A model generated the notes under the pieces. It worked only from the letters and a program-made list of their open reading frames with translations. It was not told where the DNA came from and made no database searches. This document shows, one piece after another, positions 11,775-21,348 of a DNA stretch of 64,000 bases. Each line of letters opens with the position of its first letter. The first letter of the stretch is position 1. The position numbers were made by a program, and so were the translations under genes. This DNA is from Misgurnus anguillicaudatus (Eukaryota > Chordata > Actinopteri > Cypriniformes > Cobitidae), in assembly GCF_027580225.2 (NCBI RefSeq), contig NC_073354.2, positions 24,573,001 to 24,637,000 of the forward strand, given 5' to 3'.

Positions 11775-12716
11775 ACCTGTAAAATTGCCAGACAAGCTTC
11801 TGTGTGAATGCAAACACGTACTGTAAATCTTCTGGAATTGTTGCCGGAAAGAGGACCTAATAAGATACACGGCAAACCCTCTGTGTGAACAAGAAGCCGA
11901 AACAATGCCGTAATGGGCGTGTCCTAGTGAGGACGTGCATGTCATCACAGCTCTTTAAAACGAGAGATTTACATGCAGATCAACATTCACGACAAGAAAC
12001 GTCGCAAACTAGACTAAAGCAGTTATCAGGAAATGATAAATGAGACGCATAAGCAATGCTAGGCGTGCCGTAGTGAGGACCCACGTGTCATCACAACAAA
12101 AGTTATGGTTCAACTCTTTAAAATGAGGGATTTACATGGAGATCAACATTCACGATGAGAATGTCAGCAAACTGGACTGACGCAGATATAAGGTAGATTA
12201 GCTCACTTACCACGCTGAAGCGGAGATCATTCAGCAGCATAAAAGAATATTGCGTCACGTGCTCGTTGAGCTTATAATAAACAAAAATGCCCGCGTGTCA
12301 TCCCAACAAGATATATCATTTAGCTCCTCAAAATGGGGGTTTTAAATGTATATTAACAATCACGATGAGAAATGTCTGAAAACTGGATTAAAGCAGAGAT
12401 CAGGGAGCTCGTCAAATATCCACTCTGAAGTGGAGATCATTCACCAGCATAGAACGGTGCATCACGCGCTCCTTTATAGTCTTATCATAAACAAAAATGC
12501 ATGCGAGAGGTTTCTGGAGAGATAAATAATAAATCATATGCAAACTTCCGACGCTGCGTAGAAGAAAGTGCAGGCTTTAAACAAGTCACGTGTCTTTCAG
12601 GACCTTGCAGATTCCGGAAAATCATTGGCAGTGTAAATGAACAAAAAATCAAACGATCCCGGAAAAATCCAGGGTGCATTTTCCGTGTATTTTCCCGAAT
12701 GTCTGTGTGAAAAAGG
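11775..12716. mobile_element. probable composite MITE with internal triplication
   Basis: The outer left stretch has CTTCTGTGTGAATGC and the outer right stretch has GAATGTCTGTGTGAAAAAGG, inversely related, with GCCGGAAA/TTCCGGAAAA motifs further in. They enclose the degenerate triplication at 11917-12498. Termini and target duplication are not resolved. Confidence 0.45.
11917..12498 (+). repeat. degenerate tandem triplication, unit about 150-220 bp
   Basis: Three successive units start near 11920, 12066 and 12288. Each carries a TGTCATC(A/C)CAAC-like motif, a TTTACATG(C/G)AGATCAACATT-like motif, CACGA(T/C)GAGAA, and AAACTGGA(C/T)T. The second and third units share GGAGATCATTCA(G/C)CAGCAT and end in ATAAACAAAAATG. 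Divergence between units suggests an old duplication. Confidence 0.75.
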
Positions 12717-12724
12717 CTTTTGGG

Positions 12725-12914
12725 GTACCAATTTTATTTTTTAGCGCGATGCTAATAGTCTAATCAGATTCAATGGATTATGCTAAGCTATGCTAAAATT
12801 GGTACAGCCAGACCCAAAGATCAGCTGAATGGATTCTAAAACTGTAAAAATCAAATGTTTAACTCTAGGGGAGCTTCAAAATGAGCATATATTTCAAATA
12901 AGTGCAGTGTCCCT
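12725..12914. mobile_element. truncated element, family T6, copy 1 (right arm)
   Basis: It carries the T6 right-arm signature TTAGCGCGATGCTAATAGTC, then GATCAGCTGAATGGATTC, then AGTGTCCCT followed by TTAA (12915-12918). The left arm is absent. Confidence 0.75.
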
Positions 12915-13091
12915 TTAACAGTTACAGCTTATGAATGTCTATACCAAAAATGATATTTGTAACATAACCATCATAACCAGTATGTAAATCCAGTCATACT
13001 ATACTATACATGTCTTTATAGACCTGGCTCAAAATGCCTAATTTGACACAACATGTTTTGGGGAACTTTGCTCCTCCTCTCTGTCCATTAA

Positions 13092-13403
13092 AGGGATAGT
13101 TCACCCAAAAATAACAATTCTGTTATCATTAACTCATCCTCATGTTGTTTTAAACCTGTATGAGTATTTTTATTCTGTTGAACACAAAAGAAGGTATTTT
13201 GATAAATGATGGTCCGCACACAGTAGACTGTACCTATAGTATTTGTTATTCCTACTATGGAAGTCAATGTGCTATGTGCTTACCATCAATTATCAAAATA
13301 TCTTCTTTTGTGTTCAACAGAATTAAGAAATTCATACAAGTTTAAAACAACATGAGGATGAGTAAATGAAGACAGAATTTTCGTTTTTGGGTGTACTGTC
13401 CCT
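13092..13403. mobile_element. TTAA-flanked element, family T7, copy 1
   Basis: The ends AGGGATAGTTCACCCAAAAA and the inverse-related GGGTGTACTGTCCCT are bounded by TTAA (13088-13091, 13404-13407). Interior arms carry TTCTGTTGAACACAAAAGAA and its inverse. This compact 312-bp copy gives the pre-insertion layout for the larger copy at 53388-54651. Confidence 0.88.
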
Positions 13404-13407
13404 TTAA

Positions 13408-15120
13408 GGGCTCCTATGCCTATAAAAGGTTGAAGACCTTTGATTTACAGATTTAAAGTAAAGTGGATTTTACTGTCCTGGATTTTCATTTCTTTCAATT
13501 TAATTTTGGACTCCACCGTATATATTACACTATTTGCACTTCATGCAGTAATCCAGAATAATAAAAACAGATTTTTTATAATAACAACAACTAAAAGAGT
13601 TTTTAAGCTAAAAACACAATACCTGCAAGACAATAACATAGTTTAGTGTGTTGATCTGCATGCTGGTAAAGATCACACACAAATGCAATATCAAAACTCA
13701 TAACATTATAAAAAAAAGATTAGTTATCTTGGACATATTTTATATAAAGCCCACATCTTTGTCTAAGCCTAAAGGCCTTATTGGATATATTGAATGTAAG
13801 TCTGTCACATGGTCATTGCTACGTATACAGAAAGTCATTTTCTCCTGTTTTTTTTTTTTCGTTTTCCTACTCTCATCTTATTCCACTTTCTTCATTTCCT
13901 TTGTTTACGCTTGACTTGTTTTCCCTGGTGCTCTTATTTGATTACAGTGTGCTTGTTTGCAAATATTCCTGTCTCTGTGCATTTCAGTATAAAGTGGGGA
14001 ATTCCGATGGATATTGTGCATTGTATCTTTTGTTTTCCTCACATCCCTCTTATCCATTTCTTTACATTTCTCTAAGCCATGTGCACATTCACTGACAGTA
14101 CCTAACACCTAAATAAATCTCCTGACGTGTGTCTTGTGTCTGAACCTGTATATACAGTATAATGTTTACCTATGTGTGTGCGCTCAAGCATCAGGATTCT
14201 TAAAGGGTACCTTATTCTCCATCTGCCTTTCAAATAGATTATCTCTCTCTCTCTCCGTCACACACATATGCAGCGCATCTATACATATTAAACACGCGGT
14301 CAGACATAACCACCAATGGGTGTATTACAGAGACACGAGGCCAATCCATTTCATAGGAGGATAATTGGATCTGTCTTGGCCGAATAATTATAAACTAAAT
14401 CATTCTAACATCAAACCTCCCACACACAGTCAAGTGCATAATTTGTGTGTGTATATGCGCTCCTATGTCTGACATATGGCATGTTATGGTAGCACGAGAA
14501 CATCTATGTCATGTATTGTCAATATTTTGTGTGTGCAGGAATTTCATTTCAGCTCTCTTGATTATGAGTGGCTGCACGATGCCGAAAGGAATTGAGTCAC
14601 TTGACTGTCCGAGCCTCATGACGGATATGAACCTGTGTGTGTGGGAAAAAGGAAGGATTATGAGCTTTACTTCTTGACAGAAGAAAAACAGCAGAGGAAA
14701 AACATAGCAGAGCTGCTGTTTGAGGCGTCTGCATATCCAAATCCTGTCAGATATCTACATAATCTTTAAAAAAATAAACAATCAGTTTTGTTCCATAAGC
14801 AACCAATAATATTTCCACACTTGTATCCACAGAACTGTTCCTGATCCATGACAATTGCTACGAACCCTTTTAGCACTTTTATTTTTAAGATTATATATAG
14901 GTTGTTCATGTTCAAGACTGTAAGTGCCTCCAAGCAAAAATAAAACCTAACTTGTTTTGAAAAGCCAACCACTCAAAATTACTTATAACAAATATCAACC
15001 CACACATCACTATTTTCAGCTTAAATGTGTACTATTGGACTATTTGAAATACCTGTCAAACCCTTAGGGTCTCGAGTATTGTGAACAACACAAACAGCTG
15101 TAACATTATAAGCCTCAGAG
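13408..15120. other. unassigned sequence upstream of LRATD1
   Basis: It contains a T tract near 13849-13860, a short CT tract near 14240 and low-complexity pyrimidine-rich DNA. Frames at 13648-14108 and 14134-14677 fall in this DNA and show no domain. No repeat family was identified. Confidence 0.4.
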
Positions 15121-15150
15121 CAAAGGTCTAAGTTTTTATGAGGGTTCTGA

Positions 15151-15212
15151 ACCAATCGGCGACAGGAGGGCAGGATCTGCTGGTCGGGGCGGAGTTTTCT
15201 TGACTATTTAAA
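15151..15212 (+). promoter_or_regulatory. LRATD1 core promoter (CCAAT, GC box, TATA-like)
   Basis: ACCAATCGGC at 15151-15160 is a good NF-Y type CCAAT box. CGGGGCGGA at 15185-15193 is an Sp1-type GC box. TATTTAAA at 15205-15212 is a TATA-like element. Their order and spacing imply transcription starting near 15235-15245 on the plus strand, about 530 bp before the LRATD1 start codon. The motifs are seen; promoter activity is inferred. Confidence 0.65.
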
Positions 15213-15239
15213 GTGAGGCGGTGCGAAGTGTAAAAGATC

Positions 15240-15376
15240 CAGTGTACCTTGGAGGAAACATAGAGGGGAGGTGCCAGAAGGGTAAAGCGTTTGTTTGGAG
15301 ACCTTGCTGGATACACAAGGCGCAAGCACCGATGGAGTGAAAGGACCATTAGCTGTAGTCCTGGGGAAATACGCAG
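15240..15376 (+). other. inferred LRATD1 exon 1 (5' UTR)
   Basis: It lies between the TATA-like box and a good donor site, ACGCAG|GTATCC (cut after 15376). It has no start codon in frame with the gene. The left limit is a guess from the TATA position. Confidence 0.5.
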
Positions 15377-15733
15377 GTATCCATCATATATTTATTCGTT
15401 GGAGGTACACGTCTCTAGTCGCGTCATGTACTTCGCTATCTCTCTCGTAATCTGTTTACTTTAACGGTGGGATGTGCGCTATGTTGTTAAGCTGTTAAAC
15501 ATTGACTCGCCCTTCGCTTCTTTGTGCTGCGAGTTGTTTACGCATCCAGGTGCGCAGTTAATGTTTATTTTATGGTGAGTCTTATGGAAGTGTCTCAAAA
15601 CCAAGCGAGCTGTCTGCATAACCAGAATTGTTTTGGATGCATGCATGATTCCCTAAAATGCTGTCTACGTAGCCAACTCGCTTGGTTTCTCCCAAGCCTC
15701 GCTTGTACTCATACAACTCTGTTCGCATTTCAG
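15377..15733 (+). other. inferred LRATD1 5'-UTR intron
   Basis: The donor GTATCC is at 15377, and the acceptor CTGTTCGCATTTCAG ends at 15733 after a moderate pyrimidine tract. The length of about 357 bp is normal for a fish intron. It contains the inverted repeat AACCAAGCGAG / CTCGCTTGGTT (about 15600-15688). Confidence 0.5.
15599..15690. repeat. inverted repeat in the LRATD1 intron
   Basis: AACCAAGCGAG is mirrored perfectly by CTCGCTTGGTT, and pairing extends imperfectly inward (CTGTCTGCATA against TACGTAGCCAA). The loop is about 65 bp. It could be a very small MITE or a transcribed hairpin. Confidence 0.6.
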
Positions 15734-15745
15734 AAGCAGTATTCC

Positions 15746-15889
15746 ATGTCTCTCCTTTGCCCTGTTATTGATGGGAAACCAACTGGACCGGATCACCCAC
15801 CTGAACTACAGCGAGCTACCCACCGGGGATCCATCTGGAATCGAGAAGGACGAGTTGCGTGTTGGCGTGGCGTATTTCTTTTCCGATGA
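15746..15889 (+). CDS. possible overlapping upstream ORF
   Basis: If the acceptor at 15733 is used, the first ATG of exon 2 is at 15746, in the +1 frame relative to LRATD1. It opens a 47-codon frame that passes over the main start codon and ends at 15887-15889. The context (TTCC before ATG, T after) is weak, so leaky scanning would be expected. No conserved peptide was recognised. If functional it would act on LRATD1 translation in cis. Confidence 0.3.
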   Translation: MSLLCPVIDGKPTGPDHPPELQRATHRGSIWNREGRVACWRGVFLFR

Positions 15890-16544
15890 GGAGGAAGAAT
15901 TGGACGATAGATCCCAGTCGGATAGCTTTAAAGACAACAACAGTCCGAGCAAAGACGGTCCGGTTGCGCTCAATGAAATCGAGTACTCGGCGTTCTGCTG
16001 TCAGGAATGTATATACTCCAAACTGCGAGAAAACGAGGACCTGAATGTTTATTCGGTGAAAACTTTGTTAACCATGTGCAAACCCGGAGACCTACTGGAG
16101 TTAGTGGCCAACGCGCAACCACCGCACTGGGCGATATTTGATGGGGAGGACCAGGTTATACACCTATACAAAGGGGAGATCCGCAAAGACAGCTTGTTTG
16201 AGATCAGCTGTGGTCGGCAGGGCAGGATAGTAAACAATCGCTACCGGTACCGGCCGCTGCCCGCCGATTTGGTGATGCAGAACGCGAGCGGGCACCTGGG
16301 TCTCAGCAGCGGCGAGATTTCCTGGACGAACTCGGAAAGTTTCGCCGCCTGGTGCCGTTTTGGCAAACGGGAGTTTAAAGCGGGCGGGGAGGTGCACTCG
16401 GTCGACCAGCGGTACTTTTTGAAGGTGCACCTGTCCGAGAGCACCGCGCACACGCTCATGTTCCGCAGCTTGGAGGAGATGATACGGGAAAGACGGCGCG
16501 TGGACGCCAGTGGGATTCTGTCGCTGGTAAACGGGAAGGAATGA
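15771..16544 (+). CDS. lratd1: LRAT domain-containing protein 1 (FAM84A-like)
   Basis: This encodes a 257-aa intracellular protein of the LRATD/FAM84 family. The first 44 residues (MGNQLDRITHLNYSELPTGD onward) match the LRATD1 N-terminus almost exactly and separate it from LRATD2. The ATG at 15771 is chosen because MGNQ is the invariant family start; the codon before it is TTG. An acidic run (residues 39-46) and a variable Ser/Asp/Lys linker (about 47-67) precede the LRAT-like NlpC/P60 fold (about 70-240), which has PHWA with His119 and a second His at 131. The motif that is NCEHF in LRAT enzymes reads NSESF here (187-191): Ser188 stands where the catalytic Cys would be, so acyltransfer is not expected. 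KREFKAGGE (199-207) is conserved. The protein is shorter than mammalian LRATD1 (about 290 aa), with reduced linkers and a C-terminus ending DASG...VNGKE. The family has been linked to cell shape and motility, but its biochemical role is unclear. The coding sequence is one CpG-rich exon. Confidence 0.95.
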   Translation: MGNQLDRITHLNYSELPTGDPSGIEKDELRVGVAYFFSDEEEELDDRSQSDSFKDNNSPSKDGPVALNEIEYSAFCCQECIYSKLRENEDLNVYSVKTLLTMCKPGDLLELVANAQPPHWAIFDGEDQVIHLYKGEIRKDSLFEISCGRQGRIVNNRYRYRPLPADLVMQNASGHLGLSSGEISWTNSESFAAWCRFGKREFKAGGEVHSVDQRYFLKVHLSESTAHTLMFRSLEEMIRERRRVDASGILSLVNGKE

Positions 16545-16545
16545 T
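15780..16545. promoter_or_regulatory. CpG-rich coding exon (CpG-island-like)
   Basis: CpG dinucleotides and GC content rise sharply over the LRATD1 coding exon (for example around 16220-16520) compared with the AT-rich flanks. This may simply reflect codon use, or mark an unmethylated island extending from the promoter. Confidence 0.55.
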
Positions 16546-17080
16546 CGGGACTCTGCATGCCTTATACATGGGCAGCATACCTTTATTGCAAGACTTTCGG
16601 AGGGCTGTGCGCATTCGCGTGGTACATTTTGGCAAAGACAACGCCCCGTCTGGTTATGGTGTGCGCGCCGACGGCCAGCCCTAAAGTCATTTACCTTTAA
16701 AAAGGAAAAAGCTAAAAATATAAATAAGGTGAGCCCTCATCACATGAACGAATGCCGTCCCGTAAATTCGCACCCGAGCCCTAAAGACCCTGGTGCGCGC
16801 TGCAGCAGATGGTGCGTAAGGAGCCAGGATGCATTAAAATGTATTTTACTGAACTCCGGAGCTTTAATAATAAACGCGTTATTGCGCATCTGTCCAGCTG
16901 CATTAGTTGCATCCAGACACTCTCTCCAAACCTCTCCAGGCGGCAACACACGACGAGCCTTTGTTTTCATTCTGTTACAAACAAACATTCTTTTGTTTTC
17001 GGAGTCCATATTTTTGTATTTCAGTTAGTACGTTGAGAAAACTGTTTTTATTTAAATAAACGTAGATTGCCCTATGAAAA
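16545..17080 (+). other. LRATD1 3' UTR (proximal form)
   Basis: It runs from the stop codon to just after the AATAAA at 17055. The frames overlapping it on both strands show no domain. An earlier AATAAA lies at 16869-16874. Confidence 0.6.
17055..17060 (+). other. poly(A) signal AATAAA, proximal
   Basis: A canonical hexamer followed 20-40 bp later by the GT-rich stretch TGGTTTTGGTTTTCG, a good downstream element. This is the best candidate for the end of the LRATD1 transcript. Confidence 0.65.
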
Positions 17081-18258
17081 TGGTTTTGGTTTTCGTATTG
17101 TTTTCCCTGCGTAAAATACCGTCAGCCAGCATGTGCCACATAAGCCAGCCTCACGCGAGTGCCTAACTGATGCATTATAATTCATTTATCAACTCACTGT
17201 GTTGTCCACAGCTTTGACCATTTCTATTTTGAATTAAGGCTATTTATTTACGCCAGCAGGGAGGTCATTTGTTAACATTGGCGCATTAGTATGTATGCCT
17301 TATGGCCAGTTGTTGATGCATGGAGACAAGGGGCTTTTGTTCCTGGCCATTGTTGATGATCATTGGTGCGTTTCTAACTTACAATCTTAGGAGAGATTTG
17401 GGGTAAAAGTCATGACAATTTAAGCTGCAGTGTCTAAAGCGTTTCATTTTTTATATGTACATTACACATATCCAATTTATAATTGCACTGCTTGTGAAAG
17501 CCATACATCTAATTTAACTGCAGTCTACTTTTTTGGCTGCAAGGTTTGCATTAAGTAATGCGAGTGCTGTAGCTCCAGCACCAGTAAATATGGTCATGCT
17601 CTGTTTGTTTGCCTATTAGGGGCTGTAGACTGCAGCTGGGATCAGTTATGCCTTATGTTCAATGGGGCTTGATTGGCCCGCAGGTCCGTGTGGCTGGACC
17701 CTTTACAGGGCTCCTGCTTGCCAACACTAACAAGTAATTCGGAAAATCACTTTGCACCTGAAGCAAGGCTCTCCATGTTAACAGGTTTATCTTGGTGCTT
17801 TATTAGAGCTGGAGGTTGAAGGTGTATTGTAAAGCACAATGTAACAATATCAGCTTTGTGTTAACTATATATGGCTATACTCATTGAACCCTCCATTTTT
17901 AAAATACTGCACAAACTTTTTAGATCCTGCAGAGAGAACTTAAGTATTTGGTGCCGTCTTCATTTCTTTCTGTTCATTTCACCTTTATCATATCATTCTT
18001 TGTAACTGTAACTTGCTGCCTTAAATGTTTGTTTGATCAAATTGGCTGTGCAAGTCATTTCAGCTATTTTAAATTTTGATGATTTGCAAAAACTTCAAAA
18101 TATTGCTTATTACATAAATGTGATCAATGACTTATTGATCACATCCTTTTTTTACAATGTTGTGTTTATGTGTACAAAAACAATCCTTTGGGGGGAAATT
18201 TGCCAAAGTGGTGCTGTGAGGACATTTGGGATGTACTCGTTTGTAAAAACATTATATG
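17081..18258 (+). other. post-gene sequence or extended 3' UTR
   Basis: No repeat family was recognised over about 1.2 kb, unusual in this window. The absence of insertions fits either an extended LRATD1 3' UTR ending at the distal signal or nearby regulatory DNA. The 76-aa frame at 18033-18263 has no domain. Confidence 0.4.
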
Positions 18259-18264
18259 AATAAA
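18259..18264 (+). other. poly(A) signal AATAAA, distal alternative
   Basis: AATAAA followed by a T-rich stretch (TGTTTTTATTTTAC). It would give a 3' UTR of about 1.7 kb. It directly precedes the first repeat downstream of the gene. Confidence 0.35.
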
Positions 18265-18340
18265 TGTTTTTATTTTACTTTAACAATGCAGTTTTCTGTT
18301 TAGGCGTAGCCTATGGAAAGTATAATCAGATGCATATTAA

Positions 18341-19248
18341 AGGATTAGTCCATTTTCTTAAAAATAAATCCAGATAATTTACTCACCACCATGTCATCCA
18401 AAATTTTGATCTCTTTCTTTGTTCAGTCAAGAAGAAATTATGTTTTTGAGGAAAACATTCCAGGATTTTTCTCATTTTAATGGACTTTAATGGACCCCAA
18501 CACTTAACAGTTTTAACGCAGTTTAAAATTGCAGTTTCAAAGGACTCTAAACGATCTCAAATGAGGCATAAGGGTCTTATCTAGCGAAAAGATTGTCATT
18601 TTTGACAATAAAAATAAAAATATGCACTTTTATACCACAACTTCTCGTCTATCTCCAGTCATGTGACGCGCCAGCGCGACCTCACGTAATTGCGTAATGA
18701 CGTAGAAAGGTCACGTGTTACAAATATGAAACGCACATTTGCGGACCATTTTAAACAATAAACTGACACAAAGACATTAATTAGTATCATTCGATGTACA
18801 ACAACGTCGGAACGGTCCTCTTTCTCAACACTTGTAAACACTGGGGCGTAGTTTCGCATACGCCATCCGTGACCTCTTGACGTGATGACTTATTGCGTGG
18901 TCGCGATGGCGCAAAACAAAGGAGATAGACGAGGGGTTGTGGTTTAAAGGTGCATATTTTTTATTTTTCTTGCCAAAATGACAATTGTTTTGGTGGTAGA
19001 TAAACCCTTATGCCTCATTTGAGATCGTTTAGAGTCCTTTGAAACTCCGTTGAAACTGCAATTTTAAACTGCATTAAAACTGTTACGTGTTGGTGTCCAT
19101 TAAAGTCCATTAAAATGATACAAATCCTGGAATGTTTTCCTCAAAAAACTTAATTTCTTCTCGACTGAACAAAGAAAGACATCAACATTTTGGATGACAT
19201 GGTGGTGAGTAAATTATCTGGATTTTTTTAAGAAAATAAACTAATCCT
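18341..19248. mobile_element. TTAA-flanked element, family T8, copy 1 (full length)
   Basis: The ends AGGATTAGTCCATTTTCTTA and AGAAAATAAACTAATCCT are bounded by TTAA (18337-18340, 19249-19252). Long arms carry ATTTACTCACCACCATGTCA and its inverse. The centre, about 18650-18920, holds CpG-rich sequence with several ACGT motifs. At 908 bp it is the most complete T8 copy and is the reference for the others. No transposase is present. Confidence 0.9.
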
Positions 19249-19252
19249 TTAA

Positions 19253-20331
19253 ACTATTTAAGTACATGTTCCCATTTAGATTTAAGTAAACATGTATGTT
19301 CATTCATTCATTTTTAGATCTTAAATCACGGGTCTTCATCATACACAACATGTGTCAGGTGTGCCAGTCTGAGCCGTTAATATGAAAAGCGGTTGAAAGA
19401 AAACAAGTGCAACAGGTTTCTGGGAAATATTGCACACCAACTGTCAGATGAGTTCTGTTGAAGTAACATGTTTGGCCTTGTTAGTGTGTGCTTCGCTTTG
19501 ACACACACTAATGAATCACACAGTTTCATTGTCTTGGTTGGTAACAGTTATTGCCGTTGATTCTCCAGTCCATCTCCACAACATTTAGCAAAACCTGATT
19601 CTTGTGACATTTTCCACAGAGTTGTGATTACACGTTTGTATTGCTGAAATGAAGGTGTTTGCTTATTTACCACTAACAAAAAGTACAACGGCACTACTAT
19701 GGGATTTAGACAGCATGTATCTATCACCTGCACCGATTCGTTTTACAAAGAAATTTAGGATAGTAGGGCAGCAGGCTATATGTGGAGAATGAGGACAAAG
19801 AGGAAACCTCAGTGGGAGAAGATGTTGCCAACATAAGCCGAGCAGAGTATCTTTAGCCTGAACAAAGTCTGTCTCTCACTGATATGCCAAATGTGTGCCT
19901 CCCCATGTCTCTATGGGTTTCAGTCACACTTCATAACCTGTTACGGGGGTAACCTAAGCCAGTCATTTAGATTGTGCCTACTGAATATTGTTTTACTCAA
20001 AACCCTGGGGAGTAAATGAATGGATATCCAACCTCTTTAACTGAGAGCTGGTTGTTTTTTGTTGATTAAACCACTAAGAATAACACATTTGCTTCTGCTG
20101 TGGGAGAATTATGCATAGCATCTGTGCTCCACAGAAATCCTGCCTCCCTTTCAGCTTCAGTCGGATCCTCATTTAAACCAGCAGGTTAGCTGCTATTGTG
20201 GCCCGAGGAAGAGAGGAGAAATTTAGCAGATGAGGCTCCTTTGTGCTTATTTTTCATTTTGCCAATCACGTTTCACAGCAGTGTAAAAGATTTTACATGA
20301 TCCGCTTGTTGTGGAAAGCGAGGTGCGTATA
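19253..20331. other. unassigned sequence
   Basis: No repeat family was recognised. The stretch near 20090-20330 has mixed composition and could be unique DNA. The 61-aa minus-strand frame at 19548-19733 has no domain. Confidence 0.4.
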
Positions 20332-20992
20332 TGTAACCCTGTCTGTGAAATTCACGCTAAAGTCTCATAATATAAATATGTGATTAGGATCATTATAGTT
20401 CAATTTCAATCCTTGACATGACCTTACTCTTAAAGGAATAGTCCATTATCTTAAAAGAAAAATCCAGATAATTTACTCACCACCATGTCATCCAAAATGT
20501 TGATGTCTTTCTTTGTTCAGTCCAGAAGAAATTATGTTTTTTGAGGAAAATATTGCAGGATTTTTCTCATTTTAATAGACTTTAATGGACACCAACACTT
20601 AACACGTAACAGTTTTTTTCAACAGAGTTTCAAAGGACTATAAACGATCCCAAACGAGGCATAAGGGTCTTATAAAGCGAAACGATTGTCATTTTTGACA
20701 ATAAAAATAACAAATATACACTTTTACGTGTTGAGTTAAGTGTTGGTGTCCATTAAAGTCTATTAAAATGAGAAAAATCCTGCAATATTTTCCTCAAAAA
20801 ACATAATTTATTCTCGACTGAACAAAGAAAGACATCAACATTTTGGATGACATGGTGCTGAGTAAATTGTCTGGATTTTTCTTTTGAGAAAATTGAATAT
20901 TCCTTTAAGATATTCTTACAGAATATTCTTTGCATTATCTAAGATGATTTTATGTAAAATGATTTCCGCTTGAATTTCACAGATAGGTCACA
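20332..20992. mobile_element. inverted-repeat element L, copy 1, split by T8
   Basis: The left arm TGTAACCCTGTCTGTGAAAT pairs with the right arm ATTTCACAGATAGGTCACA. The middle is occupied by the T8 copy at 20434-20904, so L was in place first. The second L copy is at 21349-22299. Confidence 0.7.
20434..20904. mobile_element. TTAA-flanked element, family T8, copy 2 (internally deleted)
   Basis: The arms match copy 1, but the CpG-rich centre is missing, leaving 471 bp. TTAA borders are at 20430-20433 and 20905-20908. It is inserted inside element L. Confidence 0.88.
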
Positions 20993-21348
20993 AATATCAC
21001 TTGCTGTATAAAATATGGGTATTAGACAGTTCATTTTAATAACAAGTCATTTATATTACAATTATCATTATATTCTAGCTTTCGCATACCTTGAAGTACT
21101 AAAACATGTATGTGCATGTGAATATTTGAATGATTCATTGTTACCATCTGACATCATTACTGTACCAATGTTCTGCCATTACCTTCTTGTAAGGAGCATC
21201 TGTATGTAGAAGACATAATCATGATCATCTGTTAGTTTTATAGCATATTCAGAATGATTCAGTACGGGTAAAAGACTGAAAATGAGTGATATGGTCGGGT
21301 GCACATTGTGCAGGGTATCCAAAAATAGTAGTATGACTCTGGGTCATA
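20993..21348. other. unassigned sequence between L copies
   Basis: No gene or repeat family was recognised. The short frame at 21015-21209 is not supported. Confidence 0.4.

Noticed and set aside
15524..15889. 121-aa plus-strand frame upstream of LRATD1
   Set aside because: It passes through the inferred intron and the LRATD1 start in another frame; only its final part after 15746 is kept, as a possible upstream ORF.
16049..16641. Minus-strand frames opposite LRATD1
   Set aside because: They are shadows of the GC-rich coding exon.
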